Of a stretch of 64,000 nt of DNA, positions 53,023 through 64,000 are shown one piece after another. The notes below the pieces were generated by a model. It did not search any database. It saw only the letters and a program-made list of their open reading frames with translations, and was not told the DNA's origin. The first letter of the stretch is position 1. Every line of letters starts with the position of its first letter. The position numbers were made by a program, and so were the translations under genes. The DNA comes from Spizellomyces punctatus DAOM BR117 (taxonomy: Eukaryota > Chytridiomycota > Chytridiomycetes > Spizellomycetales > Spizellomycetaceae): NCBI RefSeq assembly GCF_000182565.1, contig NW_015971545.1:910030-974029 (forward strand), read 5' to 3'.

Positions 53023-53755
53023 CACTAGGACCCATTATTATCCGGATAATCCGGTTAATCATATCGAATAATCAGAACCCCCTCTATCGCTCAAAGCGGT
53101 GTGGCATGCATGTAATGTTTTTTTTTTAAACTGCGGTGAGGCGCATGCCAAAGGTCTATAAAAGGGGGGCCTTTTCCCTCTTTCCTCTTTACCCATCCTC
53201 GACTCACAAGCATCTGCCCAACGCTCATCGCAACCCACATTGCAACCTCATAGTGACCCACATTGCAACCTCATTGCGACTCGGTCAATCATGAGCATGC
53301 AGATGTGGTGGTGTCGAGGACCTCGTCCGCCCGACAGCAACAACGGCCAGAACCAGCAGCAACCAGTTGGATCTGTTGACAAACCTACTATTATGCTGCC
53401 ACATTTGTTGAGCTTGGTTGGTATGTACCGATGGCATCATTTCTTATCATCTGGTCATCTTCTGACATGCAGTTCTAGTCTCCAAGCCTTCGTTACTGAA
53501 CATCCTCCGGCTTGCGAGTCTCCCTGACGATATTAACTCTCTTGCGACGACTCTCGCTTCAATGTCGATCAAGAGTTGCGGATCAAGGCCCAGTAGGAAC
53601 GCGTGTGGTGGTGGGCAATTATCCGGTTAGAACCAACCGTTACGGATTGCGTGTATAATTGCCTAGTAGTTAGTTAGTTAGCTTTTCCAAACCGGTTGTC
53701 GCCGGTTTATTCCCTGGTGTAGTAGCTAGTGCCATTTTCTGTCACCTCTACACTA
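53023..53755 (+). repeat. Short interspersed element, copy 2
   Basis: A 733-bp unit matching 50675-51353, with the same CACTA ends, TATA box (TATAAAA at 53157-53163), MSMQMWWCRGP frame (ATG at 53291), GTATGT...TGCAG segment and 3' block. It is longer than copy 1 mainly because of a duplicated CCCACATTGCAACCTCA motif (53236-53275). GAAAATGGCACTAG (53015-53028) reappears inverted as CTAGTGCCATTTTC (about 53726-53739), a 14-bp inverted repeat seen only in this copy. If the GTATGT...TGCAG segment is spliced out the frame continues for about 50 residues to GGGQLSG. Whether it is translated is unknown. Confidence 0.75.
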
Positions 53756-54631
53756 CAAAGAAATGATACGTGTGCTTAGATCAGCAAGCCCCAGTGGCGC
53801 ATATTAAGCCACGCTTAAGTCGACTAAGCCTATGACGCAATGTGCATTAATTGTTTAATTGAGGTGAGTTGTGTCTTTTTTTGTACTGCGCAAAAAAGGC
53901 CCTCCGAGAACATGGAATAAAATGTAGGTTCGATCGATGCCCATGTGAAGAGTGTGAAATATGGATTAGAGATGGCTATGAAAGATAGATGTGGATATGA
54001 GATTAGTGCAATGCAAATGTTGCATGGCCAATGTGCAATGGATATGTTTAATCGCAGGATAGTTCTAGATACGAAGATGTCATGATTGCGTTGGGGGGGG
54101 GGGGGGGGAAGGAAGCACAGGAAGGAAAATCATTTCCCCTTTTACTATTGAAAGTGTGTCAATTTGAACAGCCCGGGGGGGAAAAGGCAACCTGTCACTT
54201 TTCCCCGCGTTGATTTTTTCATACGCAACTCATACTCACAGACGTCACTCGCGGCAACTGGCCATGAACAAAAGAAAAAAAAACATGCAATGAAATGGCT
54301 ATGTTTTTCTGCCTTGGTTTTTGATTTTACGTTTTTTTTGGCTTGTCCATTAGCGCGTGAGTGTGATCTCACCCTTGGCTTCTTGATTACGCATTACTCA
54401 CACGAACGGACCTTTTGGATTATACCTTTATCCTTCTCCTCTGTTCGTCCCCTAGGAAGGAATTTCATTGCTTTCTGTCAAAATATCCAAAAAGCAACTG
54501 TCGACATTTAGGAGCGGATAATCAAGAAGAAAGTAAAAATCTAACGTCTTTTCGATCTGTCAACTTTGGGTAAGTTGCTTTGTTTTGTTTTCCACGCGCG
54601 TCAAATCGCCCTGGTCTTTGCGACCCAAAGG
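53756..54631. other. Gene-free region and G tract
   Basis: No gene recognised. A run of 16 G lies at 54093-54108, followed by purine-rich DNA. Just upstream of the RhoGEF ATG, a GGTAAGT donor (about 54570) could start a 5' UTR intron. Confidence 0.45.
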
Positions 54632-57600
54632 ATGGTCGTTCATCAAAGGGTGAAACAGCTGCGGGGGGATTGGGTGCCATCCACCACGCTTCGTCGCTCA
54701 CGCTCCCAGACTTTCTTGCAGCACAGCATGGTCAACCGCTGGTCCGTTCTCCCGGGAGGAACGCCAAAGGCCCGCAACGCTATCGCTCCCGTCGAATCCA
54801 GTCCCTCCCTTACACAGTCTGACTTTGAAAAGTTGACGCGCATCTACGCGCTTGTCGCTCACCGAGCTCGCCGTCTCGCCATCCTCCATCGCCATAAAGA
54901 CAACAAGGCCCTCGTCACATCCTACCAGGAACTCGTCATCGACTGTCACTCCTTGCTCGCCCTCGTAGAAGAACGGTATTTCCCGTCGCGTACCGAAAAG
55001 GGTGGGCATCAGTTTGCAACATGGTCCTCTCCGTCTGGGCATCATGCGAACGCACCAAGACCTGCGAGCGATCTTAAATTTCCTGGAGCAAAACAGTTGG
55101 CCTTGATTCAAGCGGTTGGAACATTAAAGGATGCATTAAATACTTTGTCGCGTACCATCCGGCGGATATCATCTGGTACACCACCGCCAGGAAGCGAGAG
55201 CACCGCAAAAGGTGAACAAGACCCTCTCGAGCGGGATCTCGCAACCGTCCTAACATCAGCACGATCGATCCTGGATGTTGCCAGCAAGTTTGAGCCTTCC
55301 CAAAGAAACGATCATCGGGCATTGAACAAACGTGCATCGTTGGGATCGATCTTCTCTCGCTTTGGCAATGGCAATGGCAACGGCAACACGAGCAACAGTA
55401 ACAACAACAACCACAACAGCAACAGCAACAACAGCAGCACAAACAAACTCAATCGATCCTTTTCCGACCCAGTAACTGTAGAAGAGGCCCGTGATGCAAA
55501 CGGGTCGTCGGGAACAAACGTCAAAAAGACCTTGTCTCTCGCCAAAGAGTCTCGCAAACGTCGCAGCGGGCTAACCAGTGAACGCCCTACCAGTGATCCT
55601 CTCTCAAAAGACTTTCGCAATGCCCTGTCTGTATTGTCTCAACTGACTACAGTGATTGGCAGCAATCTCCAAGAGTTTCGCCTTTTGCAGAGTAACATTT
55701 CAAATTCTTCCACGCCACTCGATCATAAACTCGTAATGGATATGGAAGTACTGGAACGCTGTTACGAAGATGCATTAGATCAGCTAGTACCGCTCAGCTC
55801 ATCCCTCGCGACACTATGGGAACAAGCCTTTGTCGGCAGCATCGGCGCCATCCAGCGTCTACGCCAATCAAACGCAGAAAAGGACCAGGAAATGTCTCGT
55901 CTGACAAGGCAATGCGAGGAATTCCAAAAAATGAACACAGCACTCTTGGAAGAGAATACACTGCTGAAGCGCGAAATGGAATTCATTCGTCGAACGGGCA
56001 TGGAACCCTGTGCGACCCCCATGTCTGAGGACATGCGCTCCATAATCTCCCTCCCCCTCCCTAGCCCCGCTCTCGAGCTGGAACTGGTTGAAACAGATCT
56101 AGTCCCCAGCGCAATGTCCTCTATCGTCGTCTCACCCCCCGAACTCGACTATGTGGAAATCGTCGAGGAACAAACCAACCATGCCGACGCGGTCGTTTTG
56201 AATAGATTGTACAGTGAAGTACGGGAAGCGCAGGCTTTGTTGGATGATGTGGAGAAGCGGAGGAGGAGTGTCATGGGATCTTTGGATAGACCTGCTCGAC
56301 CTAGATCCGAAAAGGCGCTCACCTTGCCTCGTATTGCAAGTTCTGCGCCCTTGTGGCACGATGTAGGTTGAAGTCTTTCTGGGCGTATTGTTTTATTATT
56401 TCCGATACTCAACGTTCTACAGTTTTTCCCTCAGGATCCCAAAGCCAAGGCATGTGTCATTATCCAAGCACGCTGGCGAGGCTATAGGGCGCGGAAAACT
56501 TTCAAAGGCATCAAACTCCGTTTGATGATTGTAAACGAAATGCTCGACACGGAGGCATCCTACGTGAAGGGCCTTCTGACCATTCACAAGGTAAATATTT
56601 ATCAAACCCACATTGTGTTTCTTTAGCGCTAACTTTCTTTTGACAGGAATTTATGATTCCACTCAAAGAAGAAATGAATCAGAACAGCAGCATTATCAGT
56701 CGCAAGGATTATGACTGCATCTTTCGGCACGTGGAAGAGATTATGGCGTTCAACCAGCTCTTGTTGGATGATTTGGTCGAGCGGGTGGCGTTTTGGCATT
56801 TTGAGCAGGTTTTGGGGGATATTTTCATTCGTGCTGTAAGTATCTTGCAAGTGTTTAAGTTGATTGGGTATGTGGCCCTAACGCGCGGATCATGTAGGCC
56901 GAATCGATGAAAATATATGCGCACTTTGTCAACAAGTAGGTCCAATAGATAGCGGTAGTTATCCGTTTTTGATGTGACTGACTTGCTTTTCAGTTACGAC
57001 CAAGCTGTCGAAACCCTTAACCGTGTCTCAGAAAATCCAGCCTTTGAAAAAAAGCTACAGGTAACGACGCTCTAAAGAATGCTGGAGATATAACGCATCC
57101 TAACACCTTGAGATGCAGGATATCAGCAAAAACATGGGCACCCGCGCCCCAAATTTGACCGACCTCCTCATCACACCAGTTCAACGTCCTCCTCGCTACC
57201 TTCTCATGCTCAAGGTAACCCACCAACCCCGTATTTCCCACGCCCTTGCACATCTAACCCCCGTTTCAAAACAGGAACTCTTGAAGCGTACACCATCTAC
57301 CCACCCCGACCATAACTCCCTCACCACCGCTCTCCAGAAAATGGAACGCACTGTCCAAATCATTAATGAACGCAAAAAGCGGTTCGAGATGATGAAAAAG
57401 GTTCAGGACATGGTTATCGGGAGTCCATTTGTAAGTCACACCGTGATATCAACATTCGTTGGCCGCGATACTTATATATTTTTCTTTTGTCATTCTGTAG
57501 GAACTCGTGACACCTGGCCGGTACCTAACCCACCAGGGCCCCCTTCTCGAACTAAATGATCAAGGACCCGCTGCCGACTCACGAACACTTCGTACCGTAT

Positions 57601-58408
57601 TTTTGTTTACGGATTTGATTGTGTGTGCTGAGGAAGTTGTCGTGTCTGGGGAAAAGAAGGCCGAGTTTCGGTGGGCGCTGCCGGTGGGTGATGTGGTTGG
57701 GATTCAGAGTGGTGAGTTATTTTTATTGTTTTTGGAATGATTCGCTAGATTTTTGACGTTTTTGTTTTGGGTAGGATCCAAACCGGAAGATGGACTTTGT
57801 ATTCGTCTTTCATGGAAGTCTACCACGTCTCTTGGTGTCAAAGTGTACGTGCACTTGTTCACTGTCTTTTTAACAAACACTGTCTAATCTCTTTCGACAT
57901 AGGTTCTACGCACTGGGAAGAGACGAACATAAACATTGGACAGCGGTATGTACCCCATATCTGATATACTCATCCACGAATCTGTACTGAACTCGCCATG
58001 TAGATCCTAAACTTTGCCCAAAAAAACTCTACAAAACTCGCACGCCAGTCCTCACTCCTTGGCACTGGTCTCATTCTCCCACCCAGCGACGCCACTAAAA
58101 CACAGGTAACTAATCCACGCCTCTCACCCACTCTCTCTCACCCAACTCGCAATCTAAATTATTACCGTTAGCCTCTAACCCTTCAAAACCTCCAAACAAC
58201 TCTCTCAACCCTCCAATCCCAAATCACGCACGAAACACAATTATTGAATGGTTTTACTGTTCTTGAGAATTTGGTGTCGCAGCGGGGAGATAAAGGGGTT
58301 GGTATGGTGCATCGTCAGCGGGATGAGTGTTTTAGGAGGTTGGGTGTTTTGAGGGGCGAGGTGTTGAGACGGGAGGTTTTGAGACGGGAGCTTGAGGGGT
58401 TGGAATAG
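54632..58408 (+). CDS. Rho guanine-nucleotide exchange factor (IQ-DH-PH)
   Basis: A multi-exon gene. The 1.7-kb first exon encodes a helical, polar N-terminus with an Asn/Ser/Gly-rich tract at 55365-55450 and a coiled coil near 55870-55985. After the intron at about 56370-56435, an IQ motif (ARWRGYRARKTF, about 56470) leads directly into a DH (RhoGEF) domain: MLDTEASYVKGLLTIHKEFMIPL, NLTDLLITPVQRPPRYLLML (the conserved CR3 helix) and ELLKRTPSTHPDH. A PH domain follows (about 57500-58030, GPLLEL...FLFTDLIVCAEEV). The start ATG at 54632 is the first in a long open frame. The domain order indicates a calmodulin-linked activator of Rho or Cdc42, opposite in effect to the Rga-type GAP in this window. 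The stop is TAG 58406-58408. Confidence 0.88.
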
Positions 58409-58946
58409 TGTTGTGGTTGTGGGTGAGAAGGGATTTTGTATAGGGTGATTGATACCATTTGTGTTTGGATTTTTTTTTATAATTTTTGGTATTGGATTTT
58501 TTTTGTTTTTGTAAATGTAGTATTTCAATACATTTGAAAGTGTTCATTGTAATGCGTATATTCTTGCTGAGATGGCTGTTTTTTGCTGAATCCTAATCCT
58601 TGCAGATGCGCAACCCTTGATCCCAGCCCGTAATTTTGGCAAAGTTAAACCTTAATTATTTTAGGGTTGCCCCCTGATCCCCTTATTCATCAATTGACGC
58701 ACACGACAACTTTAACCTTAAATACGATTTTGGAATGTTCCTGTTCACAACAGGATATCACGCTGAAATATGCGAGCTAATGCATCAATGGGAATTGCAC
58801 TGTGAGCCAAGGCAAGCGGTCGAAGAAAAGAGCATTTCTTGAGGAATTAGACTAGGAACCTGAATGCTCTACACAAGCAACGAATTATTCGAGAGAGGAG
58901 CCAAAATATTGCCATGATTAAAAAAATGAGCACTACATAACTTCGA
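58409..58946. other. Gene-free region
   Basis: About 540 bp between the RhoGEF stop and the tRNA gene. T-rich tracts near 58470-58510 probably belong to the RhoGEF 3' end. Nothing else is recognised. Confidence 0.4.
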
Positions 58947-59018
58947 GGGCTCAGCCGGGAATCGAACCCGGGACCACCCGCACCCTAAGCGGGTATTATA
59001 CCACTAAACCACTGAGCC
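58947..59018 (-). tRNA. tRNA-Pro (anticodon AGG)
   Basis: A 72-nt intronless tRNA read on the minus strand. The acceptor stem is GGCTCAG paired with CTGAGCC (7 bp). The anticodon stem is CCCGC/GCGGG with the loop TTAGGGT, so the anticodon is AGG, decoding CCU and, after A-to-I editing, CCC. The T-arm is CCGGG TTCGATT CCCGG with an intact TTCGA box B. The D-arm has GTTTAGTGGTATAA. The sequence closely follows known eukaryotic tRNA-Pro. Confidence 0.95.
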
Positions 59019-61530
59019 GCCGTTCTCTTCTTCAATCGCTATGTATTACCACATTTAACTGCTCAATGCATCAGTGAGGAAAACCAGTTGGAACGATACC
59101 CACCGTCGAAGGCAATGCAATGGGTTAGTTGACGGTGCCTAGGAGGACAGCAGATCTTTTATACTTTTAGACGCGCATGGCATGTTTGACAATGTAATAA
59201 TACATTACTGGTAACGCCTTCTGGTGGCAGCCAGTCCATATCGAGCACGGTCCAAAGGGCCTGGACATATTCTGCACACTCTTTGTCTTAAAACCCCGCA
59301 TGTCCACAAGAGGCTGTGAAGAGCACAGCACTTTTTATATCTCCTGACGTGTGGCCTCAGCGTCTGGGGACCCTTTCAGAAGGCTACAGGGACCTGGGAG
59401 GCACAAACAAAGCCCTAGTCGGAGAAACGTTGTCCGTGACCATTTTACTTGGCGACCGATGTGAACGTGAATTCTTCCACTAGCACGCACGATATGGTTG
59501 GGGCGGGGCAGTAAGCGACAAATGGCATTTCTGTGCAGGGATCTCCCTCCCCCCCTTTTACTTTTATTCTTTTATCCGCAACTTGTTTCCCTCCCGAACA
59601 GCTGCCTAATCCCAACAAGAAAACGCGGTGCACGATCTCGTTTAAACCATTTGGGTAATCAACTTGCAACCGCGCCCAAATGCATTGGAATGTCCTTTGT
59701 TAGTTTCTTGTCGCCAAACGTGAGCGCTCATCAGTGTTATCGATTAGAAGCAACTGGCGGGCTCAAAAAAGCAAAAAAAAAATATATTACCAAGGTGTGA
59801 AATTCAAAAAAGCCATGCGGGGGCAGTGAAGGAGGAGGAAGAAGAAGAAGAAGCACTGCCAGGAGGAATCAAAGAAGACAAGGGGGTGTTAATGTCCAAT
59901 ATCTGCATGTGCTTTGGAATGGTTCGGATGAGTGATGTGTGGGGAGGCTGTGTTAGCTCTTAAAATGGCAGTGTCCTTGTCCTGCTCTGGCCCAGGGCTC
60001 GGAACTACTACGGCGGCGGCGGGGGATGTGCCAAAAGGCAAGCCCGACCCCAACTTACGACAGTACACACACACAACGTTTAAACTCCGTCCAATTTGAG
60101 AGTAAATTGCATACAGGCAGATTTCTTCATTGTATCCGCGCCACGTCCACGACGACGGCATTTGTTAAAAGCTGTCAAACCTTTTGCACATTGTTCCAAT
60201 TCCCGCGGTAGCGTTCTGCGTTTGCGCCAATCCAAGTTCTTCCTAAAGGGGTATGGACGTATCTCCTGTCTTGTCCAATTAGTTTGTTTTTCCCTGCATA
60301 TTAGTTTTGTCTGCTCGGTATTTCGGCTGGCTGGCGGTGCACCGACCACAAACTGCAATTCGTGAAGGGTCAAGAGGCAAACAAGATCTCATAAAGTCGC
60401 TTTTAGCTTGCCCGCAACGTTTTCAGGGGGGAGTATCATTCGATCGTCACCAAGAGATAAAAATACCCTTTTACACGCGACACAACCGACGGTGGTGGTA
60501 AGTTGCGGCTATCTTAGATCTTTGACCAGGGTGCGTATCGGTGACGTCTATCCCTCGTGGTTTTGAGTTTCCCTTCTTCTTGTCTTGGTCATCATCATCT
60601 TTGAGGAAATGGGGGAAAACGAAAAGTGACTTTTTCACTTTTGCTGTGCCCATGGCTTCCGATTAACCCAACTGATTTTGTCTAGAATTGCTGCTCCTGT
60701 GGGCGTTTTGGAGTAGGAGAAAGAGATTTGCTACGTTTTCCCCCTGAAGGCAGTGAACAGAAGACAAGCTCAGCGCTATACAGCAACTCCCCTCTCTTGC
60801 ATCGCCCTCGTCTAGAAAACTGTCACCCGCATCCCTTTAATATAACAACAAGGTAAGAAAACGACAACAAGCCACGTTCAAGAGCCGCCCGCATGCATTT
60901 CATTTCTTGCGTTTGGGCTTGGGTTGAAAAAGCGATGATGGGCAGTGGGGGGGACCCCCAATCGCTCAAGGGCTGGGTGCTTGGTGACGCGTGGTTTGAC
61001 ATTTGGCTCAACTCCTCTGGACGCGCTACGGCGATCCCGAACACTCTTGAGGCTTTGATAACCTCAGGGGTAGAACACGGATTTGGGGGAGGTGATATTA
61101 AGGGTTACTGCGCGCGCGGCATCTAAAAGCTAAAGGCAGAGAAGGTCCCGTCACGCACGCACATGGGGACATTTTTGGCTTGGGCGGTGACAAGAACAAT
61201 TCCGGCATTGACGTATTTTCTTTTTTTTATTGCGTATTTTCCATGCACTTTTCCCTCTATCCACGGCGCATTTTACCCCTTCCTCGTCTTTTGCTTCTTT
61301 CGCACACTGTCCCGCCCGTCTTCGTCTTACTATCCTGTCACACACATTCAAATCGTTCGGTATCGCCTTTCACTGCCTTATCTACTTGCCACGTTTTTTC
61401 ATCCCCCCTCACCTAGCGGATAGCGGTGGTCACTCATTTCCGGGCTTGGTCGATCAGTTATCATTGCCGAATCTACCGAAATTGCGACCACAGCAAACAA
61501 GTGTCAGTGAGCACAAAAATATATAGTCAT
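59019..61530. other. Long gene-poor region
   Basis: About 2.5 kb without a convincing gene. All frames are shorter than about 105 codons and without motifs. The stretch has purine tracts (GGAGGAGGAAGAAGAAGAAG near 59830) and pyrimidine-rich runs near 61200-61400. It presumably includes the promoter and 5' UTR of the following gene; a large unmodelled 5' exon or a non-coding RNA cannot be excluded. Confidence 0.4.
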
Positions 61531-62808
61531 ATGTCTATTTCGAAAATGACGGCCAAGCAGCACCTAGCATTCCATCTGCACGGTCGGGTTTCTCATACGT
61601 CATATATTCTTTCAACGTCAGAAAAGCCCAACATCTTGTCTGAGATCCTGTCACCTTCCCTTCGCACGGCGCTTTTCACGACGTCTACCAAACTAGATAA
61701 TTCCGCGTCGGCATCGTCATCTGCACCATCATCATCGCCCTGGTACTCTCCACCCAGGAGAACCTGGCTAAGCTCCGACATGATCTACCACAAGCGATCA
61801 TCGGTTACAAGGTCGCGGATGTCGGAAGGTCCCAAGACGGTCGCCAAACGACGATCGAGGTCGTTGACCGTCTGGAAAGAAGGTGAAAATGGCAAGCAAA
61901 CGACCGATGGCGAGATTCGCAGTAGGCGATCCAGAAGCGCAAGTCCAGTTGTCGGCAGGAAGGAATGGAAAAGTGTTCCAAAAAAGCGGGACATGCGAAG
62001 CGAGTACGCCAACGCGAACCCAAAGCGCAAATCAACCTCCAAGATCCACCCGCAATCCAGTCCTTTGCCGACCGAAAGCCCAAATGTGCTGCCAGCCAAC
62101 CTTCCGCAAATCCAGCCATGTTTCCCATTACCTGCCCGGCTGCCCGCTCACATCGAACAACAATTATATCTTCTTTCGTATACAAAGCTTCTCTCCCCTC
62201 GACGCCCCGCACATTCCCGCACGACCATCCAAAATCTAATGCTATACATCCAATCCGTGCATCCGGGAGTCGAAACTCTCTCCCACCTCCCCCCATCCCC
62301 GACACTCCCAGCTCATTCAACTCAAGCCCCATGGTCCATCAACACGCCAACCAAACGCCCATCGTTCTCCGCAAGAAAATCCAATCGCCGTCGGTTAGCA
62401 AAACTTGCGGCGGGCACGACTGTTGGACCAGGTCCTTCCCCGCTGCGTTATAGCTTCTCGCCCGATTCCGCATACACCCATCACATTCAGAGTTTGACCC
62501 GCGCTGCGGCTGTTGCTGCCACACAAGCGGTGTACCACAAAAAGCAACACGATATCGCCATCGAGGTCCCGGTGACTGCAATGGTACCAGTCAAACACAA
62601 GAAAGATACCCCGACGAAACGGTTCTTGGGATTACTCAAGAAATTCCTCAAAGTCGACTCGGAGCGAGCAAGGAGGCGGGAATCCGCTTTTTACGCTGGT
62701 GCCGGAAAGTTTCCCGCTCGCTCTTGCGTCTCTTGTGACAATGACGGTGTAGTTGAGATTGACTTTGGGAAAGGACCCAAGGGAGGTGTACATGTTTTAA
62801 TTGCTTAA
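61531..62808 (+). CDS. Basic Ser/Arg/Pro-rich protein of unknown function
   Basis: A single-exon frame of 425 residues from the ATG at 61531 (the frame is open from further upstream). The product is basic and low-complexity in its first half, with SRSLTVWKEGE and RSRRSRSASP stretches suggesting a nuclear or phosphorylated protein. A more compact C-terminal part includes KRFLGLLKKFLKVDSERARRRES and RSCVSCDNDGVVEIDFGKGPKGG. I recognise no domain. Long open length, CpG-rich host-like composition and a clean stop (TAA 62806-62808) support a real gene. Confidence 0.6.
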   Translation: MSISKMTAKQHLAFHLHGRVSHTSYILSTSEKPNILSEILSPSLRTALFTTSTKLDNSASASSSAPSSSPWYSPPRRTWLSSDMIYHKRSSVTRSRMSEGPKTVAKRRSRSLTVWKEGENGKQTTDGEIRSRRSRSASPVVGRKEWKSVPKKRDMRSEYANANPKRKSTSKIHPQSSPLPTESPNVLPANLPQIQPCFPLPARLPAHIEQQLYLLSYTKLLSPRRPAHSRTTIQNLMLYIQSVHPGVETLSHLPPSPTLPAHSTQAPWSINTPTKRPSFSARKSNRRRLAKLAAGTTVGPGPSPLRYSFSPDSAYTHHIQSLTRAAAVAATQAVYHKKQHDIAIEVPVTAMVPVKHKKDTPTKRFLGLLKKFLKVDSERARRRESAFYAGAGKFPARSCVSCDNDGVVEIDFGKGPKGGVHVLIA

Positions 62809-63459
62809 TGGACGCTTTTTGTTTTGTTCAAAGGCGTTTTGGTTTTCTACCCTATGTACCAGGATGTTTTGTATGTCTGTACTTTTGTCCGCTTTGTTCC
62901 TTACTTTCTTTGATATTTGTAACTGCGTGGTATACTGTAAGGGCTGTAGTAGTTGGACGTTACTGGTTTAGGTTTAAGGATTAAGGATTTCTAGTATGTA
63001 CGCTTTAACGGGTGTAAATATTCAAAAAAAAAAAAAAGAAGAAGGTAGTTTTTTTATGTTTCCTGCAGGACGGGGGGCTTGTTGTGTGCAGCTGGCAAAA
63101 CGTCATAAAAGCTTTGCATTTTAAAGCTTACTCAGCATGTAACCAGCCCAAGCGATGTTGCCCTCAATCTGTTGTTTTTTTTTTTTTCAAAATGGAGTGC
63201 TTTAGCTTGTTTCATGAGCGATTATCCCAACGAACGAAGGGGACATCAAACGATTACACGCGAGTCAGCATTCTTATTACATCTAAAATCCAATTGTCTC
63301 AGAACAAGTGTACAGTCCAACAACATTTGGACCACTTTCATCTACTATAAATACTGAAAGTGGGATTTGGCTCAAATATCCCTTCGCCAGTATATACTCC
63401 CCTTCCCATCCAGTCAACAATAAATGTAAATATATGAGGAAAATCAACAAAAAAAGAAA
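62809..63459. other. Convergent spacer
   Basis: About 650 bp between convergent genes with an A14 run near 63025 and a T-run near 63178. Likely 3' UTRs. No gene is seen. Confidence 0.4.
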
Positions 63460-64000
63460 CTATCCAAAAAAGTCTAAAATACCCTTCACACCCTGCTCTA
63501 GTCTCTCAAGATGGCCCATTCCGCCCTTCCAATCCTCAGAGACCAAACACCAGTTGTCTAAAACTATTTTACCACGTTCAAGTCGGTTCGCCACATACTC
63601 GACTCCTTGATCCGCTTCACCTTGCAGGCTCTCCAAATACCTCTCAACATACTCTGTGACCATGTCACAAAAATAAGGTATGGATGTCGTTTTGTATCGG
63701 GTTGTAAATGCTGTCGACGGGGTCGTTGGGGTGGATGGCGTAGGTGGGTCAGTCGGAGAGGCAATGAAGTCGCCGCGGAGGTGCGATATGAGGCGGAGAA
63801 TGGTGGTGCAGTTGTTGATGAGAGGGGCGTGAATGGACGGTTGAGGCGGAATGGTTACTGTAACGGGCTCAAGTTGGGTAGGAACCGAGAGGGCATGCAA
63901 CTTCTCCTCCGTGTCTAGAAATTGTGAATAGTTGCTAGAAACGGATCCAGCCATTCCTTCCGTGCCCAAAGATTCCGCAGCAGGAACACGGACCAGTCCC
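63460..64000 (-). CDS. Unrecognised protein, C-terminal part, runs off right edge
   Basis: The frame is open on the minus strand from the window end through 180 codons to TAG at 63460-63462. The visible part is a Pro/Thr-rich segment (SPTDPPTPSTPTTPST near 63730) followed by a helical C-terminus (DMVTEYVERYLESLQGEADQGVEYVANRLERGKIVLDNWC...HLERLEQGVKGILDFF). No domain is recognised. The start is outside the window. Confidence 0.6.
   Translation of the reverse strand, partial: GLVRVPAAESLGTEGMAGSVSSNYSQFLDTEEKLHALSVPTQLEPVTVTIPPQPSIHAPLINNCTTILRLISHLRGDFIASPTDPPTPSTPTTPSTAFTTRYKTTSIPYFCDMVTEYVERYLESLQGEADQGVEYVANRLERGKIVLDNWCLVSEDWKGGMGHLERLEQGVKGILDFFG

Noticed and set aside
55365-55450. Cysteine-rich frame on the minus strand
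   Set aside because: It is the reverse of an AAC/AGC repeat that encodes the Asn/Ser/Gly tract of the RhoGEF.
58947-59018. tRNA fragment used as a primer for the retroelements
   Set aside because: The Gypsy primer-binding site begins TGGTAGCACC, which does not match the 3' end of this tRNA-Pro (ending CTGAGCC plus discriminator).
60823-61423. Overlapping short frames upstream of the 61.5-kb gene
   Set aside because: All are under 100 codons, overlap one another in several phases and lack motifs.

Overview
The window looks like a chromosomal segment of an early-diverging, probably zoosporic (chytrid-like), fungus. The genes are split by many short introns (roughly 45-150 bp). Fungal-type proteins are present: an AP-1/Yap-like bZIP factor, a LIM-LIM-coiled-coil-C1-RhoGAP protein of the Rga type, an Stm1/SERBP1-family protein and a GPI-type wall protein. 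They sit beside genes more typical of animals and lower fungi, namely a multi-KH plus SAM Bicaudal-C-like protein and an HROB-like recombination factor. The lineage is inferred from gene content only; no rRNA gene is present to settle it.

Region 1 (1-11.5 kb) is accessory DNA. It opens with a long intronless superfamily 2 helicase frame whose motif arrangement recalls helicases of nucleocytoplasmic large DNA viruses. A nested stack of LTR retrotransposons follows. A Copia 5' fragment (2536-2765) is interrupted by a Gypsy element (456-bp LTR, gag, protease, RT, RNase H). That Gypsy element is itself interrupted by a 248-bp solo LTR with a perfect 5-bp target duplication, and then by a second Copia element (6991-9570). 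The second Copia is cut in its integrase by another Gypsy LTR, which runs into an inverted Copia gag fragment. The Gypsy element is almost devoid of CpG although its frames remain mostly open. The block ends in AT-rich, apparently non-coding DNA with a perfect 60-bp direct duplication.

Region 2 (11.5-50.6 kb) is a dense housekeeping segment. In order: MMS19 (-), bZIP (+), a Trf4-type poly(A) polymerase (+), Rab7/Ypt7 (-), a 73-residue predicted protein (-), a Bicaudal-C-like protein (-), INO80 (+), a membrane SH3 protein (-), Stm1-like (+), Rga-type RhoGAP (-), a mitochondrial carrier (-), a PA14-domain coiled-coil protein (+), HROB-like (-) and Dcp2 (-). Several concern genome maintenance (MMS19, INO80, HROB) or mRNA fate (Trf4, Bic-C, Stm1, Dcp2). 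They show no operon-like organisation; gaps are 0.1-1 kb and several pairs are divergent.

Region 3 (50.6-53.8 kb) holds two copies (679 and 733 bp) of an undescribed short repeat with a TATA box. They bracket a GPI-anchored secreted-protein gene, and one lies about 115 bp upstream of the DCP2 start codon.

Region 4 (53.8-64 kb) carries an IQ-DH-PH Rho guanine exchange factor, a tRNA-Pro(AGG), a long gene-poor stretch, one unrecognised basic protein and the C-terminal part of an unrecognised protein that runs off the right edge. Exon sums that I added up for RAB7, BIC-C, the Stm1-like gene and the SH3 gene are each divisible by three and end at the annotated stop. Exon limits elsewhere are approximate.
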